Shown: in pieces, positions 9,432 through 18,725 of the stretch
Position numbering within the stretch: position 1 is the first letter of the stretch
Layout of the letters: each line of letters starts with the position of its first letter
From: Campylobacteraceae bacterium
GTDB lineage: Bacteria; Campylobacterota; Campylobacteria; Campylobacterales; Sulfurovaceae
DNA: 32,286 nucleotides
Direction of reading: 5' to 3'
Assembly (NCBI GenBank): GCA_026996165.1
Contig: JALWMP010000177.1
Location: forward strand, 1 to 32,286
The notes under the pieces: generated by a model
What the model saw: the letters and a program-made list of their open reading frames with translations, nothing else
Database searches by the model: none
What the model was told of the DNA's origin: nothing
Program-made: the position numbers and the translations under genes

Positions 9432-10504
9432 TATACACTCTCTCTTATATTCTCAATAACATCTAACCACTTATTTGCAATCTTATCTATATCTAAACGC
9501 TCTACTATCTTTTGTCCATTTTTTCCCAAACGCAAACGTTTAGAGGAGTCAATCATTAAAGAGTCCATACTCTTAGTTAAAGCTTTAACATTCTTGGCCT
9601 CTATTAAAATACCATCTTTCTCATGAGATATAATCTCTCTTGGAGCATAGGGAGAATCAAAAGCAATTACAGCACAACCATACCCCATAGCTTCACACAA
9701 CACCCCTGGAAAACCTTCTGTTCTTGAAGATAGAACAAAGATAGATGCCTTTTTATAAAAGTATTCGACATCTTCTTTTTGTCCAACAAGTTCTACTCTA
9801 TCTTCTAAATTAAGTTTTTTAATAAGCTCTTCAAGGTTTTGTCGCTCTTTACCCTCTCCGACTATTTTTAATCTCCACTCTTTTTGTCTTGTTTTGGCAA
9901 ATGCTTCTATTAACATGTCAAAACCTTTAACATAATTTAACCTTCCAACACTTAATATAACATTTTCTCGCTGTAAGTTAGTATATTTTTCTTGTAAAAT
10001 TAATGGATTTTCAATCTTATATCTATTTTTGACAAAGGAGTATCGCTCCTTATCGGCATCTGTTAAAACAACTAAACCATTTGCAAATGGATAGACAATC
10101 CGTCGCAGTTTTTTCCAAAATGGTTTAATATCTAAAAAATCATAAGCACTTCTCTCCGATACCAATATCGGTTTTTTTGATAATTTTGAAGCAACAATAG
10201 AGAGTATATTCATCTCAGACATAAAACTAATAACTATATCTGGATTTTCAAATAGTATATTTTTTCTTATTGCATTAATTAGCTTAGGTATATAGGTGAC
10301 TCTACTTAACAGTTTAGAAGAGTTTTTAGGTATATCAATACCTATTAAATTAATAGTGCTACTAAGTGGAAAAAATGGTTTATCTTTTGAGATAATCAAA
10401 ATAGATACACTGTGACCAAGAGTTTCAAAATGGTTAGCAAGGGTAGTTAAGATTTTCTCAGCACCTCCTGTATTTAAGGAACTGATTGTAAATAAAATTT
10501 TCAT
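9431..10504 (-). CDS. Glycosyltransferase family 4 protein
   Basis: 357 residues, GT-B fold. SLNTGGAEKIL (9-19) is the N-terminal glycine loop. SVGRLNYVKGFDMLIEAF (185-202) contains the donor-phosphate-binding Arg/Lys, and EGFPGVLCE (263-271) is the E-x7-E motif. It overlaps the preceding gene by 4 bases (ATGA) and shares one base with asnB, so translation is probably coupled through all three. It is likely one of four glycosyltransferases that assemble the repeat unit. Specificity is not predictable. Confidence 0.9.
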   Translation of the reverse strand: MKILFTISSLNTGGAEKILTTLANHFETLGHSVSILIISKDKPFFPLSSTINLIGIDIPKNSSKLLSRVTYIPKLINAIRKNILFENPDIVISFMSEMNILSIVASKLSKKPILVSERSAYDFLDIKPFWKKLRRIVYPFANGLVVLTDADKERYSFVKNRYKIENPLILQEKYTNLQRENVILSVGRLNYVKGFDMLIEAFAKTRQKEWRLKIVGEGKERQNLEELIKKLNLEDRVELVGQKEDVEYFYKKASIFVLSSRTEGFPGVLCEAMGYGCAVIAFDSPYAPREIISHEKDGILIEAKNVKALTKSMDSLMIDSSKRLRLGKNGQKIVERLDIDKIANKWLDVIENIRESV

Positions 10505-11739
10505 CTATTTTCTCTTTTTGCTCTATCTATCTCTAAGATTGCAGATTTATATTTTTGATATATAGCTTCACTATCTACATGTTTTTTTACAAACTCATGT
10601 GAGGCTCTACCCACTTCTGCTCTGTATTCACGGCTACTACAGTTATGTAAATGCTCTAAAATCTCATCAACTGTTGTAGCATTTAATGTTGCTACATCAT
10701 CTCCCCAAATCTTTTTAAAAACATCTAATCTTGCATTTGCAATTACTGGTTTACCCATATATTGAGCATAAAGACCAATAGCACCTGACCAGTGGTTTCC
10801 TACTTGGTCAAACATAATATCTCCTCTTTTATATAGGTTTAGTAACTCCTCTAAACTCATCTCTTTATGCCAGACAACTACCTCTTCTATTCCTAAATCT
10901 CTACAGAGTTGTTTTGCAATTTTAATATTTTCATCAGAGCCTTTTTCAACAAAATGCACTTCAATATTTTTATTACTCTTATAGTATTTGGCAATAGCTT
11001 TAATAATTAAATCATTGCCTTTATATTCAAACTCATTCTCTTTTGTTGTCTTAATTAAAAATCGTACTGCTGAAACAATAACTAACTTATCATTGTCTGT
11101 TGCACCTACATACTCTAAACCAATCTCTTTAAAATTAATATCATAGCGTCGAATATCAATATATTCTCTATCTCCCATTATCTCCTTTTGAAGTCTATCT
11201 CCAACAGGGTTCATACCAATAGGAAAATATGATAATATATGTGAAGATTTAATATTGTCTCTATATCTTCTAATAAAAAACTTTAATAAAACTCTTTTTA
11301 CCTTTTTAATCCACCACTTTTCATCTGCACCTATTAAGTTGTCAATATTGTCATAGTTACAAGTAACATCTAAATCTGCTCCACTAAAAAGTGCTACTTT
11401 TATAAACTTTTTTCTACTAAAATAGCCAGAGATATGATGACCATAATGGTTAAAAAAGATAACATCTCTATCTGCCATCTCTTTACGAACTTCTCTTGTA
11501 AAGTATCTATTAAATAGAAGATGTAGTAACTTACTAGAGAAAGGAATCTCTTTAATCCACTCAGGATAAGGATAATCAATACTTTTATAGTGTATCTCTG
11601 GCCGCATCAACATCTCAGATGGGTCACTCTCAACAATATATTTAACATCACAACCATCTTCTCTAAATTTTAACGCATACTGCATTGGCATAGTATTCAT
11701 ATTACCTATAAAGCCTATTTTTAATTTTTCTATACCCAC
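10501..11739 (-). CDS. Divergent GT-B-like glycosyltransferase
   Basis: 412 residues starting at a GTG with AGGA seven bases upstream. IGFIGNMNTMPMQYALKF (8-25) looks like the opening Rossmann strand and helix of a GT-B enzyme. The C-terminal half has the order VSAVRF, a KGNDLIIKAIAKY helix, a VHFVEKG strand, MSLEELLNLYKRGDIMFDQ and SGAIGLYAQYMGKPVIA, which parallels a GT4 donor domain. The usual E-x7-E motif is replaced by GNHWSGAIGLYAQ. It is therefore a distant GT4-like member rather than a standard one. A transferase role is supported by position between glycosyltransferase and acyltransferase genes. Confidence 0.7.
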   Translation of the reverse strand: MGIEKLKIGFIGNMNTMPMQYALKFREDGCDVKYIVESDPSEMLMRPEIHYKSIDYPYPEWIKEIPFSSKLLHLLFNRYFTREVRKEMADRDVIFFNHYGHHISGYFSRKKFIKVALFSGADLDVTCNYDNIDNLIGADEKWWIKKVKRVLLKFFIRRYRDNIKSSHILSYFPIGMNPVGDRLQKEIMGDREYIDIRRYDINFKEIGLEYVGATDNDKLVIVSAVRFLIKTTKENEFEYKGNDLIIKAIAKYYKSNKNIEVHFVEKGSDENIKIAKQLCRDLGIEEVVVWHKEMSLEELLNLYKRGDIMFDQVGNHWSGAIGLYAQYMGKPVIANARLDVFKKIWGDDVATLNATTVDEILEHLHNCSSREYRAEVGRASHEFVKKHVDSEAIYQKYKSAILEIDRAKRENR

Positions 11740-11748
11740 TGTTTTATC

Positions 11749-12819
11749 CTAATTTTTTAATTTTTGATGAGAATAATATTTCACATCATTTTCAAATTTT
11801 TCTAAAAAAGTATCAATATTATTTTTGGTTAATAGTATTCCAAAGTCTTTTGGTATATTTGGATCTTTTTTTCCTGACAATTTATGAGCAATAAGTGTTC
11901 CAATATAAGGATAAAAGTGGTCATCATCACAATAATTATTAAGATTTAAAGTAATACTATTAATAGTCATAAAATGATGAACTTCTCCAAAAACATCAAT
12001 AGTCTCTTTTAACCATCGTCTATATGCTTTTAATTTCTCTTGACTATCTAAGAGTGAGGTCAACAGTGCTGCTGTAATAGGTGATGTAAAAATAATAAAT
12101 TGACTCTTTGGATTCTCTTTTTTTATCTCTTTTAATCTATTGATATAATTATTATCATAATGATATTTTTTTGTTGACATCGCTTCTAAATGCCGTTTCA
12201 ATCCCTCTTTAAATGCTTTTTTTCGCTCCTCTTCAGAGACTCTAGAGTTATATTTAATATTATTTCTACTAAAGGTATGTTTTTTATATTCAGATAAACT
12301 ATATTGAATATTTATAAACGATTTTACTAAAGTATCTTTAAGAAACATCATTTTATAACGATAAAAAAGAGAAGTACTTTTATTGAAATAGTAACTTGGA
12401 TAATGAATATTTAACTTTTTCATATTAGCTATACCTGAACCATAGAAATCTAAACCAATAATAATATATTTTAAATTATCTAAACCATTTTTTTTAGCAA
12501 AATTAATATACCCTTTGTATTCAAAAGGATACATACTATTAGAAGCATAATTATAAATTTTCATACCCTCAAAATCATATTGATTAATAAAAGTTGTTCG
12601 ACTACTTCCTAAGAGTATTCCATTAAACTGCTTTAATTTATTAAAATAAACAGCATTACTTTTTTGCTGTCGTTCATTAAATCCTTCTTGAAACTTATTA
12701 AATTGGTTGCTATGTCCAAATGTCCAAAGAGGGTCGACTACATAATTAATAGCTCCAACTAGAGTTAAAAAGAAAAAAAATAATAGGAAAAATTTTGTTA
12801 TCCATTGTTTTGCATTCAT
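11749..12819 (-). CDS. SGNH/AlgJ-X-like partner of the membrane O-acyltransferase
   Basis: 356 residues with a single N-terminal membrane anchor (about 7-25) and a periplasmic domain. ILLGSSRTTF (68-77) fits the nucleophile block of SGNH-like acyltransferases (Ser72 or Ser73), and DDDHFYP (298-304) fits the Asp-x-x-His of the same triad. AlgJ/AlgX-type and DltD-type proteins work with an MBOAT channel protein to pass an acyl group, normally acetyl, to a polysaccharide in the periplasm. The MBOAT gene ends 11 bases before this one starts, which strongly supports the pairing. AGGAG lies eight bases before the ATG. It is among the most AT-rich genes in the window. Confidence 0.75.
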   Translation of the reverse strand: MNAKQWITKFFLLFFFFLTLVGAINYVVDPLWTFGHSNQFNKFQEGFNERQQKSNAVYFNKLKQFNGILLGSSRTTFINQYDFEGMKIYNYASNSMYPFEYKGYINFAKKNGLDNLKYIIIGLDFYGSGIANMKKLNIHYPSYYFNKSTSLFYRYKMMFLKDTLVKSFINIQYSLSEYKKHTFSRNNIKYNSRVSEEERKKAFKEGLKRHLEAMSTKKYHYDNNYINRLKEIKKENPKSQFIIFTSPITAALLTSLLDSQEKLKAYRRWLKETIDVFGEVHHFMTINSITLNLNNYCDDDHFYPYIGTLIAHKLSGKKDPNIPKDFGILLTKNNIDTFLEKFENDVKYYSHQKLKN

Positions 12820-12830
12820 TATACTTTCTC

Positions 12831-14279
12831 CTAGAAATTAAAATATAAAAATTCACTAACTTTATTAAAAGCAATAATTGAGATAAAAAAAGTAATAAAT
12901 GCCATAAATAGAGTTTTATAATTTAAGGTAAAGTTATTTAATTGTTCAATAGAATTTTTTGTAAAAAGAATAATCAATAAAATTATCAATAATTTAACAA
13001 TAGTCTTTTCTGAGCCATTAATATCGACCAAATAATCTCCAAATTCAATATTATAATTATGTAAAAAGTTTAATTGAGATGCCCATGAACTAGGTAGCAT
13101 AAAACCACTTTGTCCAAACATACCCAATAAAATTTTTTTAGCATCTTCCCACTCCTTAGCTCTAAAAAAAATCCAACTAATATTAATAAAATTAAAAGTA
13201 ATAAACCAACTAAACCATGTATGAAGGTTAATACCAAACTGCTTCCATAGACGATGAATAGTTAAAGCTAATCCATGTAAAAATCCCCAAAAAATAAAAG
13301 TCCATCCTGCTCCATGCCAAATACCTGCAATAAGAAAAGTAATCATTAAATTGAAATATGTTCTAAATTTATTAATACGATTTCCACCCAAAGGAATATA
13401 AATATAATCTTTTAAAAAACGGCTCAAAGTTATATGCCATCGTCTCCAAAAATCTTGAATATTAATAGATTTATAAGGACTAAAAAAGTTAATTGGTAAT
13501 TTGATGTTAAAAAGTAAAGCAATTCCTATAGCCATATCAGTATAACCACTAAAATCAAAATAGAGTTGAAATGTATAAGAGAGTGATGTTGCCCAAGCTT
13601 CAATAAAGTTTAGATTATTTGCTACATCAAACCCTTGTGTTGCCCAAATAGCAAAAGTATCAGCAATAATTACTTTCTTAAAAAGTCCCATAGAAAAGAT
13701 AAAAATCCCCATGGCAATATGTTGGTAATTTATAATTTTATTTTTACTTTTTAAAAACTGAGGTATCATCTCTTTATGATGCACAATAGGCCCTGCTATT
13801 AATTGAGGAAAAAAGGTTACAAAAAGAGTATAGTTTAAAAAATTATACTCCATGGTCTCTTCCTTATAACTATCAACCAAGTAGGCAATCTGTTGAAAAG
13901 TAAAAAAAGAAATAGCTAAAGGTAATGCTAAATGTAATAAAGCTATATGAGTACCACTCATTAAATTAATATTTTCAATAAGAAAGTCTGAATATTTAAA
14001 ATATCCCAATAAAACAATATTTATAATAATACCAATAGATAAAATTATTTTTTTATACTTTTTGCAAGAAAATAAAATCTTCCCTACAAAATAGTTTATA
14101 AAAATAGATGATATTATTAGTGGTAAATAGACAATATTCCACCAACTATAAAAAAAGAGACTACTTAACACCAACCAAACCTTACTAACTTCAATCAATT
14201 TTCTTTTATTAAGATAAAAATAAATAAAAAAAGTTAAGGGTAGAAAAATACATATAAACTCATAACTATTAAATAACAT
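12831..14279 (-). CDS. MBOAT-family membrane O-acyltransferase (AlgI-like)
   Basis: 482 residues, about ten membrane segments. Diagnostic blocks for the AlgI branch of the MBOAT family are present: the N-terminal MLFNSYEFI, FFPQLIAGPIVHH (156-168), YFDFSGYTDMAIG (240-252), FWRRWHITLSRFLKDYIYIP (277-296, with His282) and GIWHGAGWTFIFWG (319-332), which contains the invariant catalytic-site His322. The protein moves acyl groups from a cytoplasmic donor to the periplasmic SGNH partner encoded next. It overlaps the flippase gene by 11 bases. The acylated substrate is presumably the locus polysaccharide. Confidence 0.93.
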   Translation of the reverse strand: MLFNSYEFICIFLPLTFFIYFYLNKRKLIEVSKVWLVLSSLFFYSWWNIVYLPLIISSIFINYFVGKILFSCKKYKKIILSIGIIINIVLLGYFKYSDFLIENINLMSGTHIALLHLALPLAISFFTFQQIAYLVDSYKEETMEYNFLNYTLFVTFFPQLIAGPIVHHKEMIPQFLKSKNKIINYQHIAMGIFIFSMGLFKKVIIADTFAIWATQGFDVANNLNFIEAWATSLSYTFQLYFDFSGYTDMAIGIALLFNIKLPINFFSPYKSINIQDFWRRWHITLSRFLKDYIYIPLGGNRINKFRTYFNLMITFLIAGIWHGAGWTFIFWGFLHGLALTIHRLWKQFGINLHTWFSWFITFNFINISWIFFRAKEWEDAKKILLGMFGQSGFMLPSSWASQLNFLHNYNIEFGDYLVDINGSEKTIVKLLIILLIILFTKNSIEQLNNFTLNYKTLFMAFITFFISIIAFNKVSEFLYFNF

Positions 14280-15777
14280 TTATACTCCTTCTAAACACAA
14301 TGCTAATTTTTTCTCTTACTTTTGAAAGAGTTAAAGCATTTAATAGTAATAAAACACTACCTAAAATAAGTAAAACAACAAAGGTCTCAACTTGATTAAA
14401 GCTTGTAAAGTCAATAGAAATATAGTCAATTATTTTAAAATAGATAATGGTCATCAACAGTGGAGGTAAGATGTCTTTTAATACCCAATCAAAATGTATT
14501 CCTTTGGCAAATTTTTGATGTATAAAAGGAGGCCAAATTAAAAAGGTAATCATCTGTATTGCAAACCATGCAACTCCAGCTCCAAAAGCACCATAGTTTA
14601 CAACAGCATAAAAAACAATAGGTAGAGCAACTAGAGGAAAATATGTATTGAATCTAATATGATATTTTAAATTTCCATAAGCAAACTGTAGATAATATTG
14701 AAATGCAGCAAGAGCTAAAATAGCATTTCCCATTGCATACCAAGATAGTATAGGACTTGCCCATAAAGAGGCTTCCTTATCTCCTGTCCACGAATAGAGG
14801 AGTTCATAAGAAAATTTAACAACAATACCAACAACAGAAAATATAATAACAGATATAAACTGTGTTCCTTTATGATATAGTCTTAACATCTCTTTCTCTT
14901 TACCATTAGATAAAAGAGAGGTCATTCTAGGTAAAATTGCTTGACTTAAAGGAGATGAAAACTGCATAATAGCACTTGAAACAAGAACAACCAATGTAAA
15001 ATAACCATAATTTTCAAGAGCTATATAGTGAGAGAGCAATAGTTTATCTAATTGAGTATAAACAATCCATACACTAGATGTATATGCTACTCCAAAAGCA
15101 AATGGTGCTATTTTTTTTATAGAGGAGATAGAGGGTAAAAGAAATTGAGTGTTTTTTGGTAGATTACCATAAACTTTTCTATTAAGAGTAGTAAACTCAA
15201 TAACTGCAATTATTGCTTGATAGAGAAAGTAGTATAAGATGTTATTGGTAATATAGATTACCAATATTAAGCCTCCTACAAATCTAATAGTAGACATAAC
15301 TATTTTATAAATATTTAACCATACTTGCTCTTCAAATCCTAAAATAAGGCTATCATATAGGCTAACATACCATTTTAAAATAAACATGAAACCCATTAGT
15401 TCAATACATTGCTTAACAGTTGAAAATGATAACTCTTTTACCTGTAACCAGTGAGAAGCTATCCATTCACTAGATAAAAGAACTAAAATAAAAACAAAGA
15501 TAGAGACAAAAAATATCATACTCTCTACACTTCTTAAAGTTAATTTTAACTCTATAAGTCCATTTAGTTTATCTTTTAATATAGCTGTTTCTCGTGAAAG
15601 TACCTGACTAAATCCCATATCTAAAAGCATCATCCATGAGATAAACATGGTAAAAAAACCAACTAAACCATAGGCTTCTGCTCCTAGATATTTAAGATAT
15701 ATAGGTAAAACTACAACCCCAATAATCATACTATAAAATCGCCCAATATAGTTGGCAATAACATTTCTTTTTAACAT
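14269..15777 (-). CDS. wzx: Wzx-type polysaccharide flippase (MOP superfamily)
   Basis: 502 residues with 12-14 predicted membrane segments and the typical opening NVIANYIGRFYSMIIGVVVL (5-24) followed by YLKYLGAEAYGLVGFF. This is the signature start of polysaccharide-export MOP flippases. It would move undecaprenyl-diphosphate-linked repeat units across the inner membrane. It overlaps the upstream thiamine-enzyme gene by 7 bases and the downstream MBOAT gene by 11. Presence of a Wzx without ABC-export genes in the window points to a Wzx/Wzy-dependent pathway. Confidence 0.88.
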   Translation of the reverse strand: MLKRNVIANYIGRFYSMIIGVVVLPIYLKYLGAEAYGLVGFFTMFISWMMLLDMGFSQVLSRETAILKDKLNGLIELKLTLRSVESMIFFVSIFVFILVLLSSEWIASHWLQVKELSFSTVKQCIELMGFMFILKWYVSLYDSLILGFEEQVWLNIYKIVMSTIRFVGGLILVIYITNNILYYFLYQAIIAVIEFTTLNRKVYGNLPKNTQFLLPSISSIKKIAPFAFGVAYTSSVWIVYTQLDKLLLSHYIALENYGYFTLVVLVSSAIMQFSSPLSQAILPRMTSLLSNGKEKEMLRLYHKGTQFISVIIFSVVGIVVKFSYELLYSWTGDKEASLWASPILSWYAMGNAILALAAFQYYLQFAYGNLKYHIRFNTYFPLVALPIVFYAVVNYGAFGAGVAWFAIQMITFLIWPPFIHQKFAKGIHFDWVLKDILPPLLMTIIYFKIIDYISIDFTSFNQVETFVVLLILGSVLLLLNALTLSKVREKISIVFRRSINVI

Positions 15778-17525
15778 TTATGATTCATCTCTTTATCTAG
15801 GGTTTCTCTTGATAAATAGGGCATCATATCTTCATAGGGTCGTGCATAATCTAAAAGTGGAGAGACAGTCATATCTTTACCTGAAATTAAAATCTCTACT
15901 AGTTCTGGCTCATCATTTGACAAACTCTTTTTAATGACAGATTTAATATCATTAAAAGTAGAGACTTGATAAGCCTTTATATTATATGCCTCTGCAACTG
16001 CTTTAAAATTTGGAGAGCTATAGTCTTTTTTTGTTCCAACATAGTTTCCATTAAGAAAAATATCTTGCATTCCTGTAACCATATATAGAGATGAGTTATT
16101 TAAAATAAAAACTTTGATAGGTAACCCTTGGCTACGTATAACTTCTAACTCCTGAATATTCATCTGCATTCCACCATCACCACAAATAACAATGGTTCTC
16201 TCTTTTGCTCCTAAGGTTGCTCCAATAGCAGCAGGTAGAGAAAATCCCATTGAGCCTAATCCACCTGTAAAAAGAACACGTTGTTTTGGTTTTAGAGCAA
16301 GTGCTTGTGCTGATAACATCTGATGCTCTCCAACATCTATAGTAAAAATATCACCATCTCTTGAACATTCTGAAATATATGATAAAATCTGATTACCTAT
16401 TTTATCTTGGTTTTCAAGTGTATACGTATGAGGGTAGTGTTCTTTATATGATAGTACCTTTTTGTTCCATGGTGTTATCTCTTTTGACTTTACCTCTTGA
16501 TTTAATAGTTTTAAAAAATCTTTAACATCTCCTAAAATCTCTAAATCAACTGGAACTCTTTTCCCTAATTCACTAGGGTCAATATCAACTTGAATAATAA
16601 TTGCATTTTTAGCAAACTCTTTAACATTTCGACCTGTCTGTAGGGTATCTATTCTTGAACCAAGCACTAAAATACAGTCACTATTGGCTAGTGTCAAATT
16701 ACCATATCTATTGCCCCATCTACCTATAAATCCCAAATTATAGAGATATTCTTCATCAATTATGTCTTTTCCCATTAATGAGTGAACTAAGGGTATTTTT
16801 GTTTTATTAAGAAAGTTAGCTAACTCTTTATTTGCATTGGCTAGAGTAACACCATGTCCAGCTAAAACTACAGGACGTTTTGCTATTTCTAAATAGTTAA
16901 TTACTTTTGTAATATCTTTTTTACTAATATTTATATTATCTCTACTCTCTATTATAGAATAATACTCTTGACTCTTAAAAAAAGAGGACTCCTGTTTGGG
17001 TTCATATTGCTCTTGATATTGAAAGTTAACAGGTAAAGAGATAAGTACAGGTCCCTTTCTTCCCTCTTGTGTTAAAAAGTATGCTTTTTCTAATTCATAC
17101 CTAAGATTTTTAAGATTATCAATAAAAACAGCATATTTAGTAATAGGCTTTACAATAGAGACAATATCTATATCTTGAAATCCAATTTGTCTCATTCTTT
17201 TTGATGAATCTCTCTCAAAAGAGTTAATGTCTCCTACTATAAAAAGTGCTGGTATAGAGTCTAAAAAACAACTAGCAATAGGGGTTACTAAATTGGTAGC
17301 CCCTGGTCCACTAGTTACTGTAGAGATACCTGTTTTTAGAGTTGCTCTTGCATACCCTTCTGCTTCAAATCCTGAAGCTTGTTCATGACGAGAGTTCACC
17401 AATTCAATGGCTTCATATTTATCTATTGAATCAAAAAGATGAGCATTATTTCCCCCAATATATCCAAACACCTTATCTATTTTTTTTTGAATTAGAAACT
17501 CAACTATATAGTCTGATACTTTCAT
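15771..17525 (-). CDS. Thiamine-diphosphate enzyme, acetolactate synthase family, in polysaccharide locus
   Basis: 584 residues from the ATG at 17525. A TTG four codons upstream is possible but inside the previous gene, and MKVSDYIVEFL is the normal family N-terminus. It has the three-domain layout of the family. The N-terminal domain carries RHEQ with the activating Glu48, then SGPGATNL. A central nucleotide-binding-like domain follows. The C-terminal domain has GDGGMQMNIQEL with the downstream Asn-Asn (LNNSSLY) of the GDG-x-NN metal/cofactor motif. The family decarboxylates 2-oxo acids, often pyruvate, and transfers the resulting unit. In sugar pathways a homologue (YerE) adds a two-carbon branch to a 4-keto sugar nucleotide. 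With no small regulatory subunit nearby and a place between ATP-grasp and flippase genes, a branched-chain amino-acid role is unlikely. Exact reaction unknown. Confidence 0.85.
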   Translation of the reverse strand: MKVSDYIVEFLIQKKIDKVFGYIGGNNAHLFDSIDKYEAIELVNSRHEQASGFEAEGYARATLKTGISTVTSGPGATNLVTPIASCFLDSIPALFIVGDINSFERDSSKRMRQIGFQDIDIVSIVKPITKYAVFIDNLKNLRYELEKAYFLTQEGRKGPVLISLPVNFQYQEQYEPKQESSFFKSQEYYSIIESRDNINISKKDITKVINYLEIAKRPVVLAGHGVTLANANKELANFLNKTKIPLVHSLMGKDIIDEEYLYNLGFIGRWGNRYGNLTLANSDCILVLGSRIDTLQTGRNVKEFAKNAIIIQVDIDPSELGKRVPVDLEILGDVKDFLKLLNQEVKSKEITPWNKKVLSYKEHYPHTYTLENQDKIGNQILSYISECSRDGDIFTIDVGEHQMLSAQALALKPKQRVLFTGGLGSMGFSLPAAIGATLGAKERTIVICGDGGMQMNIQELEVIRSQGLPIKVFILNNSSLYMVTGMQDIFLNGNYVGTKKDYSSPNFKAVAEAYNIKAYQVSTFNDIKSVIKKSLSNDEPELVEILISGKDMTVSPLLDYARPYEDMMPYLSRETLDKEMNHKC

Positions 17526-17526
17526 T

Positions 17527-18723
17527 TCACTTAACAATAACCCTCAAATATTTTTCCATATTATCCATCTTTTCAAGCATCTCTTCATTTGATTCAAACT
17601 TCATAATCATTGTTCCTAAAGTTTCATGAGAACCATCAAATTTTTTTACCTTATCTCCAACTTTAACAAAGATATTCTCTTCTATAATATTCTTCTTAAT
17701 CTCATCACTATACCAAATATCTTGAACTATACCATCTTCTATGGCATGTAACATATATGAGGAGTAGAATCCCTTAGTAGATTTCATAGTTAGTTCACTA
17801 CAATCCAATCCTAATGCTGAGTCGACAGTATATTTAACTAAATCTACACCTGTTGCATACTTAATAACCTCTGGAATTAGGTTTCCTCCATTACGAGGTC
17901 CAAGCTCTAAAAAAGAGAAATCACCCTTGCTGTTGTAATGAAAATCAAAGTTTAAAGCACCCTGTTTCATACCTAATAAATCTAAAAGTCTTTGTGTCTC
18001 AGATTGTGCTTGTTTAAGAGTATATTCGCTCATAATGGAGGGAAAACTCTCTCCAATAGGCACATAAGGATTACAGAGTTTATCAAAGTGTTCATTTGCC
18101 CAACATCTAAAAACTAACTTACCATCAACAACAAAACCATCACCTGCTACTTGATAACCATCTCTAACAAAAAACTCCTCTAAAACAACCTTTTTCTCTC
18201 TTGAGAACTCTAAAGCATATGAAAATGCTTTGGCTAACTCCTCTTTGGTCTCTATTTTCGTTACTCCTTTACTTCCAGAAGAATCAACAGGTTTTACAAT
18301 AATTGGTTTTTCAAGCTCATCAAACCAACCATACGCATCTTCTAAGTTATAAAAACTTTTTGATTTAGGAACTAAAAAGTTATGTTTAGTTAAAAAGTCC
18401 CGAAAATAATCTTTTCGTGCTAAAATTTTTACAGATTCATAAGGATTTGATGGTAGACCCAACTTATTGGCAACATAAGCTTGAGTTGGAGCAGCTGGGT
18501 CAGAAGCATAAGCTACAATACCATCTACTTTTAACTCTTTTGCTAATTTCAATACAGCTTCTTCATCTGTTGTGCTTACATTGTGATATTCATCAGCATA
18601 AGCATGTCCAGGATTATCAGGAAGATAATCACAAGTAATAACATAATGCCCTTGCTCTTTAGCATATTGAATAGGTGGAATTTGAAATTTTGAACCACCT
18701 AAAAACAATACTCTTTTTTGCAT
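17527..18723 (-). CDS. ATP-grasp carboxylate-amine ligase-like protein
   Basis: 398 residues. The N-terminal Rossmann-like preATP-grasp domain starts RVLFLGGSKFQIPPIQYA. The ATP-grasp core contains IVKPVDSSGSKGVTKI (about 147-162, glycine-rich ATP loop), VVLEEFF, and FLELGPRNGGNLIPEVI (Mg-binding Glu and Asn near 270-285). The family activates a carboxylate as an acyl phosphate and joins it to an amine or thiol. The dedicated partner here is likely the amino sugar made by the adjacent aminotransferase, or a precursor of its acyl group. AAGGAG lies seven bases before the ATG; the gap to the aminotransferase gene is 2 bases and to the thiamine-enzyme gene 1 base. Specificity cannot be read. Confidence 0.83.
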   Translation of the reverse strand: MQKRVLFLGGSKFQIPPIQYAKEQGHYVITCDYLPDNPGHAYADEYHNVSTTDEEAVLKLAKELKVDGIVAYASDPAAPTQAYVANKLGLPSNPYESVKILARKDYFRDFLTKHNFLVPKSKSFYNLEDAYGWFDELEKPIIVKPVDSSGSKGVTKIETKEELAKAFSYALEFSREKKVVLEEFFVRDGYQVAGDGFVVDGKLVFRCWANEHFDKLCNPYVPIGESFPSIMSEYTLKQAQSETQRLLDLLGMKQGALNFDFHYNSKGDFSFLELGPRNGGNLIPEVIKYATGVDLVKYTVDSALGLDCSELTMKSTKGFYSSYMLHAIEDGIVQDIWYSDEIKKNIIEENIFVKVGDKVKKFDGSHETLGTMIMKFESNEEMLEKMDNMEKYLRVIVK

Positions 18724-18725
18724 AA

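Noticed and set aside
15771-17525. Acetolactate synthase for branched-chain amino acids (ilvB)
   Set aside because: There is no ilvN/ilvH regulatory subunit or ilvC next to it, and it is embedded in the polysaccharide locus with overlapping neighbours.
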